The translations under genes and the position numbers were made by a program. DNA of 64,000 bases, taken from contig JADJMH010000002.1 of assembly GCA_016709675.1 (NCBI GenBank), positions 62,001 through 126,000 of the forward strand, given 5' to 3'. The DNA is from Candidatus Accumulibacter proximus (GTDB lineage: Bacteria > Pseudomonadota > Gammaproteobacteria > Burkholderiales > Rhodocyclaceae). Shown here in pieces: positions 30,153 through 39,105 of this stretch; the first letter of the stretch is position 1; each line of letters starts with the position of its first letter. The notes below the pieces were generated by a model. That model did not search any database. It saw only the letters and a list, made by a program, of their open reading frames with translations, and had not been told where the DNA came from.

Positions 30153-30514
30153 TGCACGGCAATGGCTACGTCCGAGTCCTCGATGAGACCGAGTTCCTCG
30201 AGCCTCGTCGTGGCAAATTCGAACTGGTCAGCGCCAAGTTCACCCTGATTGATGCCTAGAGAATCTTCAGTCAGCTGCTTCAAAGCCTCGGCGGATAGCG
30301 GGCCTTTTTCCAGGGATCTCAAGATCAAGACGGTCGTCTCGTTGAAGACATGGGTCTCGGCAGAAGAAGTCTGATACAAAATGTAGACGTCATCCCAGCA
30401 TTCCCCGAGCAAGCTTCGCCCCGCCTGCGTCTTGCTCAGGTACCGCGCCGACGAAGAGGTGATGCCAAAGCCTTCGGAGTTGTCTCGGCCGCCTGAGCCG
30501 CCAGCCGGCATCAT
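30149..30514 (-). CDS. PqqD-family peptide chaperone of the HPr-rel-A system
   Basis: A 121-residue PqqD-like winged-helix protein. Conserved pattern: ETHVFNETTVLILRSLEKGPLSAEALKQLTE, then a C-terminal helix TTRLEELGLIED. PqqD-family proteins bind leader peptides and deliver them to modifying enzymes. In this cassette it would serve the HprK-related kinase and nucleotidyltransferase. ATG 30514 overlaps the stop of the exported-protein gene (TAATG). Confidence 0.8.
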   Translation of the reverse strand: MMPAGGSGGRDNSEGFGITSSSARYLSKTQAGRSLLGECWDDVYILYQTSSAETHVFNETTVLILRSLEKGPLSAEALKQLTEDSLGINQGELGADQFEFATTRLEELGLIEDSDVAIAVQ

Positions 30515-30960
30515 TAAACACCGAGAGACCCGGCTGCTCTCCCGCTCAGAATAGCAACAGGCCCGGTTAACTGGACGACTGCACCGTTGCAGTTGTATGT
30601 CCGGGGGGTAGTCGCTGGTGATACTTCTACCAAAGACCCCTTTTCGATGACGGAGCTGATTTTCTGCCCATCAGAGCAACTGGCCGTATAAGTTACACAA
30701 ACATCGTTTGGGGTTGCGGGTGGCACCAACTCGAACGGGTCAGTGCCATTCACTAATTGTACCGCCCCTGTGCACGAAGCCGCCGCCAGCGCCCCACTGC
30801 GCAAGGTCAACACCAGGGGCGCCAGGGCGGCAGCACCGCGAACCAACCGCCGGCGGCGCTGATCCATTGTCAAAGTCTTGTCCACCGCAGCGTCGTGACC
30901 GCTGGCGGGCACCTGGTCATTCGACTCGACTGCTTCGTCGGTTGCTTCCGTTCGTTTCAT
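30514..30960 (-). CDS. Small exported protein with Tat-type leader, possible HPr-rel-A substrate
   Basis: A 148-residue protein from ATG 30960 (a TTG at 30975 is an alternative). An N-terminal acidic stretch is followed by a leader with four Arg (DQRRRRLVRGAAALAPLVLTLRSGALAA), a twin-arginine-like signal. The mature part is only about 95 residues with four Cys (ASCTGAVQ, VCVTY, SCSDGQ, YNCNG) and beta-rich composition, suggesting two disulfides. The family is not recognised. As first gene of the coupled operon it is the natural candidate for the peptide handled by the PqqD-like protein and modified by the kinase or nucleotidyltransferase. This is inference from gene order only. Confidence 0.6.
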   Translation of the reverse strand: MKRTEATDEAVESNDQVPASGHDAAVDKTLTMDQRRRRLVRGAAALAPLVLTLRSGALAAASCTGAVQLVNGTDPFELVPPATPNDVCVTYTASCSDGQKISSVIEKGSLVEVSPATTPRTYNCNGAVVQLTGPVAILSGRAAGSLGV

Positions 30961-31440
30961 TTCCACTGCTCCCAAAGATTGCGACCTCAGGTCCCGCGTC
31001 TTAAAGCCCGAATCTGCGGTTCATTGTTCTGGTCACCACCTCGTCATCGCTACCAGTCTTCCTGGCGTTGGCTCTGCAGAGTGGTTCCGTTTCCGTATGT
31101 CTGTAGCCGATACATCATGGCGGCCATCAAGACCAGTTCTTGAGCGAAAAGAATATCATAGCTCTCATGGCGTCGAAAGTTTGCCGACTAGGTCACACTG
31201 TCGCCCCGGTATTCCAACCGCCGGTAGCGTGAGTGGCTCACACTTCGTCGCAGAGAAACGCTTAGCCAAGATATAAGCAAACTCTATGCCACATGTTTGT
31301 GAAAAAAAAAGTAAACAATAAAGCAACGGCTTGTCAGTGGCCCCTGGATTCTGGGACGAGCCGGAGGGACTCTGGTGTAAAAAAAACCGACACCTAAAGC
31401 CCCATCTTTCGACAAGACCCTGTCCGCTTTGCCTGCGCGG
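30961..31440. other. 480-bp AT-richer intergenic region upstream of HPr-rel-A operon
   Basis: No gene seen. It should hold the minus-strand promoter of the four-gene operon and the 3' region of glnD. Visible elements are an imperfect palindrome AGCGTGAG-TGG-CTCACACT at 31226-31244 (possible operator) and an A-tract at 31303-31312. A GGTGT/ACACC pair with an A8 loop strand at 31374-31394 could end glnD transcription (T8 on the minus strand). None is strong. Confidence 0.5.
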
Positions 31441-34032
31441 TCAGACTTTCAGGCGCTCCAGCAACTCGGTTTCGAGCTTGATGCGGCTCGCGGCGTTGCC
31501 GAGGTCACCGCCGCTGATCAGGAAGGTATCCTCGACCCGCTCGCCGAGCGTCGAAATCTTTGCCGTATGGAGGTTGGCCCCGTGCGCCGCCAATGTCATG
31601 GCGATGGTGTACAGCAGGCCGGGGCGATCAGTGGCGCTGACTGAGAGGACATAGTGCGAGCCTTTTTCGTCGGCCTCGATGGTGATCAGCGGTTGAATCG
31701 GAAAATGTCTGACCTGCCGCGAGATGCGTCCGCTGCCCGGCGCTTCCGGCGGACTCTGGCGACTGAGGCGTGCGGTGAGTTCGTGTTCGACGTAGCTGAT
31801 CATTGTCCGGTCACTGCCGCGATCGCTGAGGTCGAGCAGCATGAAGCTGTCGAGCGCGTAGCCGTGGCGCGTGGTGTGGATCTTGGCGTCGACGATGGTG
31901 TAGCCGGCACGGGCAAAGAAGCCGACCAGGCGCGCAAACAGATCGCGCTGGTCGCGGGTGTAGATCATCACTTCGAGCCCTTCGCCCTGCGGGTTGACGC
32001 GTGCCTTGACCACCGGCCTGTCGACGCCGGTCCGATAGTGCAAGGCACGCGTGTGCCAGGCGATCTCCTCCGCGGAATGGCGCAGGAAATACACGGTATC
32101 AAGCTGTTTCCACAGGCGCTGGTGTACCGAGTCGGGAAGTGCGAAATAGCGCAGCAGGCGTAGTGCCTGCTGTTGCCGTTCCTCGATCAGTCCCTGTCTG
32201 ACCGGTACCTGACCGCCGGCCAGCAGTGTTCGGCAGGTGCTCCGGAAGAGCTGCTCGAGGAGCTGTCCTTTCCAGGTGTTCCAGACTTTGGGACTGGTGC
32301 CGCGAATGTCGGCGACGGTTAGCAGATAGAGCGCCGACAGATGACGTTCGTCGTGCACCATTGCGGCAAACGCGCCGACGACGTCGGGGTCGGAAATGTC
32401 CTGCTTCTGGGCGACGGTCGACATCAGCAGATGGCGCCGGACCAGCCAGACGATCAGTTCGCTGTCCTCTGCATCGACGCCATGCTCGGCGCAGAACTGG
32501 GCCGCATCGACGGCCCCCAGTTCCGAGTGGTCACCACCTCGCCCCTTGCCGATGTCGTGGAACAGCGCAGCGACGTAGAGCACCCAGGGGCGGGGAAAAT
32601 CACTGATCAATTCGCTGCACAGGGGATACTCGTGTGCGAACTCGTCGGCAAGGAAGCGGCGCAGGTTGCGCAGGACCTGCAGGGTATGCTGGTCTACGGT
32701 ATAGACATGAAACAGGTCGTGCTGCATCTGGCCGACAATCCTGCCGAAGTTGGGCAGGTAGCGACCGAGCAGCCCGAACTGGTTCATGCGTCGAATTTCG
32801 TGCAGCACGCCGCGCGGTTGCTTGAGGATTTCGAGAAAGCGGCGGCGATTGTCCGGGTCGCGGCGGAAGGCATCGTCAATCAGGGTGCGTGCGCGCCACA
32901 GGGCGCGCAGCGTCCGTGCCGCCATTCCCTGCAACTCGGGATGTTGCTGCATCAAGAGGAAGGCCTCGAGCAGGGCACCTGGGTGCTTCCTGAAGATCTC
33001 CTCGTCGACCACGTCGAGCAGGTCGTGCGTGTTCTGGAAGCGTTCGTTGATGGCCTGCGGCAGCAGATCCGGCGGCGGCGATATGGCAGCGCCGATGTTC
33101 AGCAGCAGTATCGTGTTGATCTGTGTGACTTCCTTCGCTGTCCGATAGTAACCCTGCATCAGTCGTTCGCTGGCTCGGCGGGTGGTGGTGGGAGCGAAGC
33201 CCAGTTGTGCCGCGAGCGAGGTCTGGTAGTCGAAGAGAAGGCGATCCTCGCGTCGGCCGACGTGCAGGTGCAGGCGGGTCCGCAGGCGCTGAAGGAAACC
33301 CAGGTTGCGCTTCAGTTGCGCTTCTTCTTCCGGGGTAATGAAGCCGTGCTGCGCGAGATCCTCCCAGGAGTCTCCGTAGCCCGCCGCGCGGGCAATCCAG
33401 AGGATCGTCTGGAGATCGCGCAATCCGCCCGGCGCTTCCTTGCAGTTGGGTTCGAGGCTGAACGGTGAATCCTGGAAGCGCCGGTGGCGCTCCTCCTGTT
33501 CCATCTGCTTGGCTTCGAAAAAGACCTGCCGATTCAGGCTTTCCTTAAGTTCCGCGCAGACCGCCTGGAAGGTTGCGCTGTTTCCGGCAAGCAGGCGTGC
33601 CTCGAGCAAGGCGGTCTGGATCGTGAGATCGTCGGCGGCACCGCGTGAACACTCTGCCACCGTACGCACACTGGGTGCGATCTCCAGCCCGATATCGTAA
33701 AAAAGGGCGACGGCCCGCTCGAGTTGGGCGGTCAGGATGTCGTCGGGCGGCTCCGGCAGGAGGAGCAGGATATCGACGTCGGAAGCAGGATAGAGTTCGC
33801 CGCGCCCGTAACCTCCGACGGCGATCAGTGACAGCGACCGCGGCAACTCCAGTCCGTGCCACAGATCGCAGAGGACCTCGTCGACCAGTTGGCAACGCTC
33901 ACGTAGAAGTCGCGGCGCATCACCGTCACCAAGAAAGCGCTCGCGGACGGTGGCTTGACCTGACTGCAAACGTGACCGGCAGCGCACGACGAGCGTTTGC
34001 CGATCCACGGTGGCGGTGTTCGTGGCAGTCAT
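31441..34032 (-). CDS. glnD: Bifunctional PII uridylyltransferase/uridylyl-removing enzyme GlnD
   Basis: An 863-residue sensor of glutamine that uridylylates or deuridylylates PII proteins. Nucleotidyltransferase motif GGYGRGELYPASDVDILLLL, helical linker, HD domain LFHDIGKGRGGDHSELGA, and two C-terminal ACT domains (LEVMIYTRDQRDLFARLVG; YVLSVSATDRPGLLYTIAMTL). ATG 34032 overlaps the map stop (ATGA). The extension to 34119 is inside map. It is in a map-glnD operon, common in this group. Confidence 0.97.
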   Translation of the reverse strand: MTATNTATVDRQTLVVRCRSRLQSGQATVRERFLGDGDAPRLLRERCQLVDEVLCDLWHGLELPRSLSLIAVGGYGRGELYPASDVDILLLLPEPPDDILTAQLERAVALFYDIGLEIAPSVRTVAECSRGAADDLTIQTALLEARLLAGNSATFQAVCAELKESLNRQVFFEAKQMEQEERHRRFQDSPFSLEPNCKEAPGGLRDLQTILWIARAAGYGDSWEDLAQHGFITPEEEAQLKRNLGFLQRLRTRLHLHVGRREDRLLFDYQTSLAAQLGFAPTTTRRASERLMQGYYRTAKEVTQINTILLLNIGAAISPPPDLLPQAINERFQNTHDLLDVVDEEIFRKHPGALLEAFLLMQQHPELQGMAARTLRALWRARTLIDDAFRRDPDNRRRFLEILKQPRGVLHEIRRMNQFGLLGRYLPNFGRIVGQMQHDLFHVYTVDQHTLQVLRNLRRFLADEFAHEYPLCSELISDFPRPWVLYVAALFHDIGKGRGGDHSELGAVDAAQFCAEHGVDAEDSELIVWLVRRHLLMSTVAQKQDISDPDVVGAFAAMVHDERHLSALYLLTVADIRGTSPKVWNTWKGQLLEQLFRSTCRTLLAGGQVPVRQGLIEERQQQALRLLRYFALPDSVHQRLWKQLDTVYFLRHSAEEIAWHTRALHYRTGVDRPVVKARVNPQGEGLEVMIYTRDQRDLFARLVGFFARAGYTIVDAKIHTTRHGYALDSFMLLDLSDRGSDRTMISYVEHELTARLSRQSPPEAPGSGRISRQVRHFPIQPLITIEADEKGSHYVLSVSATDRPGLLYTIAMTLAAHGANLHTAKISTLGERVEDTFLISGGDLGNAASRIKLETELLERLKV

Positions 34033-34829
34033 CTGATCCACGCCGGTTGCGGCGGGGTGGCTTGCGATACGGTGAGGACCTCGTAGCCGGTGTCGGTCAC
34101 CAGAATCGTATGCTCCCATTGCGCGGACAGGCTGTGATCCTTGGTGACGATCGTCCAGCCATCAGCCATGGTCCGGATGGCCATCCTGCCGGCATTGATC
34201 ATTGGCTCGATGGTGAAGACCATGCCCGGTTCGAGCCGGACACCGGTATGCGGCCGGCCATAGTGAAGGACCTGTGGTTCTTCGTGGAAACTGGCGCCGA
34301 TGCCGTGACCGCAGAACTCCCGGACCACCGAATAGCCTGATTTCTCTGCATGCTTCTGTATCGCGTTGCCAATGTCACCAAGTTGTGCGCCGGCCCTGAC
34401 CTGGACGATACCCAGCCAGAGGCACTCGAAGGTGACTTCGCAGAGTCGCCGCGCCTGCACCGAGGTCTCGCCGACCTGAAACATGCGGCTGCTATCGCCA
34501 TGGTAGCCGTCGCTGATCACCGTGACGTCCAGATTGACAATGTCGCCGTTCCGCAGCTGCCGGTCGCCGGGAACCCCATGACACACCTGGTGGTTGATCG
34601 AGGCGCAAATGGACTTGGGATAGGGCCGGTAGCCCGGTGGCGCATAGTTCAGCGGCGCCGGGATGCAGCCTTGAACATTGACGATGTAGTCATGACACAG
34701 CTGGTCAAGATAGCCGGTGGTGACGCCCGATTTCACATAGGGCGTGATGTAGTCGAGGACCTCGGCCGTCAGCCGACCGGCGACGCGCATTTTTTCGATT
34801 TCCTGAGGAGTCTTGATGGTAATGCTCAT
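34029..34829 (-). CDS. map: Type I methionine aminopeptidase
   Basis: A 266-residue metalloprotease removing N-terminal Met. Metal ligands are visible: D in VNLDVTVISDGYHGDSS, H in FCGHGIGASFHEEPQVLHYG, E in FTIEPMI and E in WEHTILVT. It is divergent from rpsB, the usual betaproteobacterial arrangement, and is co-transcribed with glnD. Confidence 0.97.
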   Translation of the reverse strand: MSITIKTPQEIEKMRVAGRLTAEVLDYITPYVKSGVTTGYLDQLCHDYIVNVQGCIPAPLNYAPPGYRPYPKSICASINHQVCHGVPGDRQLRNGDIVNLDVTVISDGYHGDSSRMFQVGETSVQARRLCEVTFECLWLGIVQVRAGAQLGDIGNAIQKHAEKSGYSVVREFCGHGIGASFHEEPQVLHYGRPHTGVRLEPGMVFTIEPMINAGRMAIRTMADGWTIVTKDHSLSAQWEHTILVTDTGYEVLTVSQATPPQPAWIR

Positions 34830-34957
34830 GCGTTGATGTCGGCGGCAAGGGGTGAGGAGCGAAGGATAAAGGAAGCCACTACCTTGGGCAATTTGCCCGA
34901 TAGCTCACTGATTCACCCCTGGCAGGCGGGAATCCAGCTGGCCCCATGGTACCCGAA

Positions 34958-34987
34958 TTGAAATTCTGTTGCTCTTGATGGTACTAT
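34958..34987 (+). promoter_or_regulatory. rpsB promoter and start of long leader
   Basis: TTGAAA (34958-34963), an 18-nt spacer, then TACTAT (34982-34987). This would give a leader of about 175 nt before rpsB. Long rpsB leaders mediate S2 autoregulation in other proteobacteria, though no specific fold was worked out here. The rest of the 339-bp map-rpsB gap shows no gene. Confidence 0.5.
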
Positions 34988-35168
34988 CGCCGGGTTTTTG
35001 CTGGCGTGCGTCAGCGAAACTTGAAAGCGCGTCAATTTTGCTGCGCTGGGTGTGCCGACCAGGTACGTCCTATTACGCACATTCGCCTGTTCAAGGGTGC
35101 CTGCCGGGTTAAACAAGGCGGGCTGTAGGTGGGCGGATGGTGGTCCAACCCTGATATTGAGAGTAAAA

Positions 35169-35912
35169 ATGTCTACAACAATGCGACAGATGCTTGAGGC
35201 CGGTGTTCATTTCGGCCATCAGACGCGATTCTGGAACCCCAAGATGGCGCCATATATCTTTGGCGCCCGCAGCAAGATTCACATCGTCAACCTTGAACAG
35301 ACACTCGCCAAGTATAACGAAGCGATGACCTTTGTTCGCAAACTGTCTGCGAACAAGGGCACCATCCTGTTTGTTGGAACCAAGCGGCAGGCGCGCGAGA
35401 TCATGGCCGAAGAAGCGACACGCTGCGCTTCTCCGTTTGTCGATCAGCGTTGGCTGGGCGGCATGCTGACGAACTTCAAGACCATCAAGCAGTCGCTCAA
35501 GCGCCTCAAGGAAATGGAGGCGATGTGTGACGATGGCTCCCTCGATCGTCTTGGCAAGAAGGAGGCGCTGATGTTAACCAGGGAACTCGACAAGATGCAC
35601 AAGTCGATCGGTGGCATCAAGGAAATGGCCTCACTGCCCGATGCACTGTTCGTGATCGACGTGGGTTACCACAAGATTGCCATTACCGAGGCGAGCAAAC
35701 TGGGCATCCCGGTGGTCGCCGTGGTCGATACCAACCATTCACCGGACGGCGTTGACTATGTGATTCCGGGTAACGACGACTCCTCGCGTGCCATCCGTCT
35801 GTATGCTCGTGGCGTCGCTGATGCGGTGCTTGAGGGGCGCAGCCAGTTTGTCGAAGAGATTCTTGAGGCCGTTTCCGGCGACGAGTTCATCGAGGAAGCT
35901 GGCGACGAATGA
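35169..35912 (+). CDS. rpsB: 30S ribosomal protein uS2
   Basis: 247 residues. Standard S2 start (MSTTMRQMLEAGVHFGHQTRFWNPKM) and VDQRWLGGMLTNFKTI. ATG 35169 preceded by GAGAG. The open frame back to 35052 has no homology. It is first in the rpsB-tsf-pyrH-frr translation operon. Confidence 0.98.
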   Translation: MSTTMRQMLEAGVHFGHQTRFWNPKMAPYIFGARSKIHIVNLEQTLAKYNEAMTFVRKLSANKGTILFVGTKRQAREIMAEEATRCASPFVDQRWLGGMLTNFKTIKQSLKRLKEMEAMCDDGSLDRLGKKEALMLTRELDKMHKSIGGIKEMASLPDALFVIDVGYHKIAITEASKLGIPVVAVVDTNHSPDGVDYVIPGNDDSSRAIRLYARGVADAVLEGRSQFVEEILEAVSGDEFIEEAGDE

Positions 35913-36049
35913 TGGCCATCTGTCTGGTGGCGGGTCGCGCGCCGGGACCTGCCAGCGGCCAGCTTGTTGCCTGAATGGTGACCTTGTCTTGAACGTGTTT
36001 AGCCAGGCGCGGTGGCGACTTATCCCCGGGTCTGCAAGTGGAGAATGAA

Positions 36050-36943
36050 ATGGCGGAAATTACCGCAAGTATGGTGAAAGAGCTGCGCGAAAGAACCGAC
36101 GCGCCGATGATGGAGTGCAAGCGAGCGCTGACCGAGTCCGCTGGCGATCTGGCCAAGGCGGAGGAGATCCTGCGCGTCAAGCTGGGTTCCAAGGCCAGCA
36201 AGGCGGCCAGTCGCATTACGGCCGAGGGTGTCGTGGCGATTCACAGAGAGAGCGACGACAAGCTGGGTGCGCTCATCGAGATCAACTGCGAAACCGACTT
36301 CGTCGGCAAGAACGCGGAGTTCCTGAAGCTTGCCAGTGATTGCGCGGCGCTGGTTGCAACGCATGACCCAGCCGACGTCGCGGCCTTGTCTGCACTGCCG
36401 ATGGGTGACGGCAGCGTCGAGTCGACTCGTACCGCTCTGGTCGGCAAGATTGGCGAGAACATGTCGATCCGTCGTTTTGTGCGCGTTGAAGCCCGGGGAA
36501 AGCTGGCCTCCTACGTGCACGGAGGGGCCAAGATCGGCGTCCTGGTGGATTACATTGGCGGTGACGATCAACTGGGCAAGGATCTGGCCATGCACATTGC
36601 TGCCGCCAAGCCGAAGGCGCTCGATTCGTCGGGCATCGCCGGCGATCTGATCGAGAGCGAACGGCGGATCGCGATCGAAAAAGCGAGGGAAGCAGGCAAG
36701 CCGGAAGCGATGATTGAAAAGATTGCCGAGGGCTCGGTGCAGAAGTTCCTGAACGAAGTGACGCTGCTTGGGCAGGTGTTTGTCAAAGCCGAAGATGGCA
36801 AGCAAACAATTGCCCAGTTGCTCAAGGCGAAGGGCGCTTCGGTTGCCGGTTTCACGCTGTTTGTGGTTGGCGAAGGCCTCGCCAAGCGATCGAATGACTT
36901 CGCTGCTGAAGTCGCTGCCCAGGCCGCGGCTGCCCAGAAGTAA
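36050..36943 (+). CDS. tsf: Elongation factor Ts
   Basis: 297 residues. UBA-like N-terminus with LRERTDAPMMECKRAL and the nucleotide-exchange motif INCETDFVGKN that contacts EF-Tu. ATG 36050 has GGAG 6 nt upstream. It follows rpsB by 137 bp, the usual position of a regulatory or attenuation gap. Confidence 0.98.
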   Translation: MAEITASMVKELRERTDAPMMECKRALTESAGDLAKAEEILRVKLGSKASKAASRITAEGVVAIHRESDDKLGALIEINCETDFVGKNAEFLKLASDCAALVATHDPADVAALSALPMGDGSVESTRTALVGKIGENMSIRRFVRVEARGKLASYVHGGAKIGVLVDYIGGDDQLGKDLAMHIAAAKPKALDSSGIAGDLIESERRIAIEKAREAGKPEAMIEKIAEGSVQKFLNEVTLLGQVFVKAEDGKQTIAQLLKAKGASVAGFTLFVVGEGLAKRSNDFAAEVAAQAAAAQK

Positions 36944-36990
36944 GGGACAATGCCTGATCGACAAGACTTGATCGAAGGAGTCAGACGCCG

Positions 36991-37713
36991 ATGTCCGACA
37001 GTTCACCAAGGTACAAGCGTATCCTGCTCAAGCTCTCTGGCGAGGCACTCATGGGTGCCGATGCCTATGGCATCAACCGGCAGACAATTACCGGCATCGT
37101 CTCGGAGATCAAGGCGGTCGTCGATATGGGTGTGCAGATCGGGGTAGTCATTGGTGGGGGCAACATCTTTCGGGGTGTTGCTCCCGCTGCCAGGGGCATG
37201 GATCGCGCCCAGGCGGACTACATGGGCATGCTGGCAACGGTGATGAATGGCTTGGCGCTGCACGATGCCATGCGATCCGCTGGCATGGTTTCGCGGGTTC
37301 AGTCGGCGCTGAACATCGAACAGGTGGTGGAACCGTACATTCGCGCCAAGGCGATCCGTTATCTGGAACAGGGACGAACGGTGATCTTTTCGGGCGGTAC
37401 GGGTAACCCGTTCTTTACCACCGACACGGCGGCAGCATTGCGCGGCGCCGAGATCGGTGCTGAAATCGTACTCAAGGCGACGAAGGTCGATGGAATCTAC
37501 TCCGCTGATCCGAAGAAGGATCCGCATGCCAGCCGCTACGACCGCATCAGTTTTGACGACGCGATCGCGCAGAGCTTGGCGGTCATGGATGCCACCGCCT
37601 TCGCACTGTGTCGTGACCAGAAGCTGCCGATCAACGTCTTCTCGATTTTCAAGCCGGGTGCGCTGCAGCGGGTGGCGATGGGCGAGAGCGAAGGCACGCT
37701 GGTCTATTGCTGA
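36991..37713 (+). CDS. pyrH: Uridylate kinase
   Basis: A 240-residue UMP kinase of the amino-acid kinase fold. KLSGEALMG and IGGGNIFRG phosphate loops, and DTAAALRGAEIGAEIVLKATKVDGIYSADPKKDP. It is 47 bp after tsf in the conserved order. Confidence 0.98.
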   Translation: MSDSSPRYKRILLKLSGEALMGADAYGINRQTITGIVSEIKAVVDMGVQIGVVIGGGNIFRGVAPAARGMDRAQADYMGMLATVMNGLALHDAMRSAGMVSRVQSALNIEQVVEPYIRAKAIRYLEQGRTVIFSGGTGNPFFTTDTAAALRGAEIGAEIVLKATKVDGIYSADPKKDPHASRYDRISFDDAIAQSLAVMDATAFALCRDQKLPINVFSIFKPGALQRVAMGESEGTLVYC

Positions 37714-37725
37714 CGGGAGATGGAG

Positions 37726-38286
37726 ATGTCCATAGCAGATGTGAAAAAAACCGCTGAACACAAGATGCAGAGGTCGCTGGAGTCGCTGAAGGCTGACCTC
37801 GCCAAAGTGCGGACCGGGCGTGCGCATACCGGCCTGCTTGACCATGTTCAGGTCGAGTATTACGGCTCGCCAGTGCCAATCAATACAGTCGCCAATGTGA
37901 CCCTGATTGATGCGCGTACCCTTGGTGTTCAGACTTGGGAAAAAGGCATGTTGGCAAAGGTCGAGAAGGCTATCCGTGACTCTGATCTGGGCCTCAATCC
38001 GGCTGCACAGGGGGATCTGATTCGCGTGCCGATGCCAGCGTTGACCGAAGAGCGGCGCCGTGACCTGATCAAGGTGGTGAAGGGCGAAGGTGAAGGGGCC
38101 AAGGTGGCGGTGCGTAACCTGCGACGGGACGCGATTGCGACGCTCAAAGAGATGCTCAAGGACAAGGCTTGCTCGGAGGACGAGGAGCGCCGTGCTCAGG
38201 ACGAGATCCAGAAGTTGACGGACCGGTATGTTGCGGAGATCGACAAGCAACTCAGTCACAAGGAAACCGAGTTGATGGCCATCTAA
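37726..38286 (+). CDS. frr: Ribosome recycling factor
   Basis: 186 residues, all-helical RRF with RTGRAHTGLLDHV, RDSDLGLNPAAQGDLIRVPMPALTEERR and the terminal TDRYVAEIDKQLSHKETELMAI. ATG 37726 chosen: GGGAG lies 6 nt upstream and length matches the family. ATG 37720 is an alternative. Confidence 0.98.
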   Translation: MSIADVKKTAEHKMQRSLESLKADLAKVRTGRAHTGLLDHVQVEYYGSPVPINTVANVTLIDARTLGVQTWEKGMLAKVEKAIRDSDLGLNPAAQGDLIRVPMPALTEERRRDLIKVVKGEGEGAKVAVRNLRRDAIATLKEMLKDKACSEDEERRAQDEIQKLTDRYVAEIDKQLSHKETELMAI

Positions 38287-38310
38287 CGACGACCGGACGA
38301 GATCAGCAGG

Positions 38311-39105
38311 ATGATGCACTTTACCAGTTCAACCCGGAATGTCCCAACCACGTCAGCGGTCCCGCGACACGTCGCAATCATCATGGACGGTAACGGACGC
38401 TGGGCCAAGAGCCACTCGTTGCCACGTTTTGCCGGGCATCACCGAGGGGTCGAGACAGTGCGTGCCACGGTCAAGAGGTGCCTCGAGTGCGGCATCGAAT
38501 ATCTGACGCTGTTCGCTTTCAGTTCCGAGAATTGGCGTCGGCCGCAGGAGGAAGTCAGGCTGCTCATGCAACTCTTCATACGCGCTCTGAAGCAAGAAGT
38601 GAAGAAGCTTGACCGAAATGGCGTACGCTTGCGGGTGGTTGGCGAACTGTCACGCTTTGAACCGGAACTGCAGGCACTGATCCATGCTTCCGAACAGCAG
38701 ACGGCCGGCAACACTCGACTGGTGCTGACGATTGCCGCGAATTATGGTGGACGCTGGGATATCCTTCAGGCGGTCAGGCGCATGCTGATCAGCGACCCGG
38801 AAAAGGGTGGCGGTTGGGACGAAAGCGACCTTGCGCCGCATCTGGCCATGAGCTACGCGCCGGAGCCTGATCTTTTCATCCGTACCGGCGGGGAGCAGCG
38901 GATCAGCAACTTCCTGCTCTGGCAGCTAGCGTATTCCGAGTTGTACTTCACCGAAGTGCTGTGGCCCGAATTTGACGCGCTTGCCTTTGAGGCGGCGCTC
39001 GCCTCGTATCGGCTGCGCGAACGTCGCTTCGGGCGGACCAGCGAACAGCTGTCAACCGCTCCGCTTCCGACCGTATCACCGACGGATACCCGCCTAGATG
39101 CTTAG
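38311..39105 (+). CDS. uppS: Di-trans,poly-cis-undecaprenyl-diphosphate synthase
   Basis: A 264-residue cis-prenyltransferase making the C55 carrier for peptidoglycan and O-antigen. Catalytic Asp in AIIMDGNGRWAK, SSENWRRP, and the C-terminal RTGGEQRISNFLLWQLAYSELYF with the metal-binding Glu. Two consecutive ATGs (38311, 38314) are possible starts. It overlaps cdsA by 8 nt. Confidence 0.97.
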   Translation: MMHFTSSTRNVPTTSAVPRHVAIIMDGNGRWAKSHSLPRFAGHHRGVETVRATVKRCLECGIEYLTLFAFSSENWRRPQEEVRLLMQLFIRALKQEVKKLDRNGVRLRVVGELSRFEPELQALIHASEQQTAGNTRLVLTIAANYGGRWDILQAVRRMLISDPEKGGGWDESDLAPHLAMSYAPEPDLFIRTGGEQRISNFLLWQLAYSELYFTEVLWPEFDALAFEAALASYRLRERRFGRTSEQLSTAPLPTVSPTDTRLDA

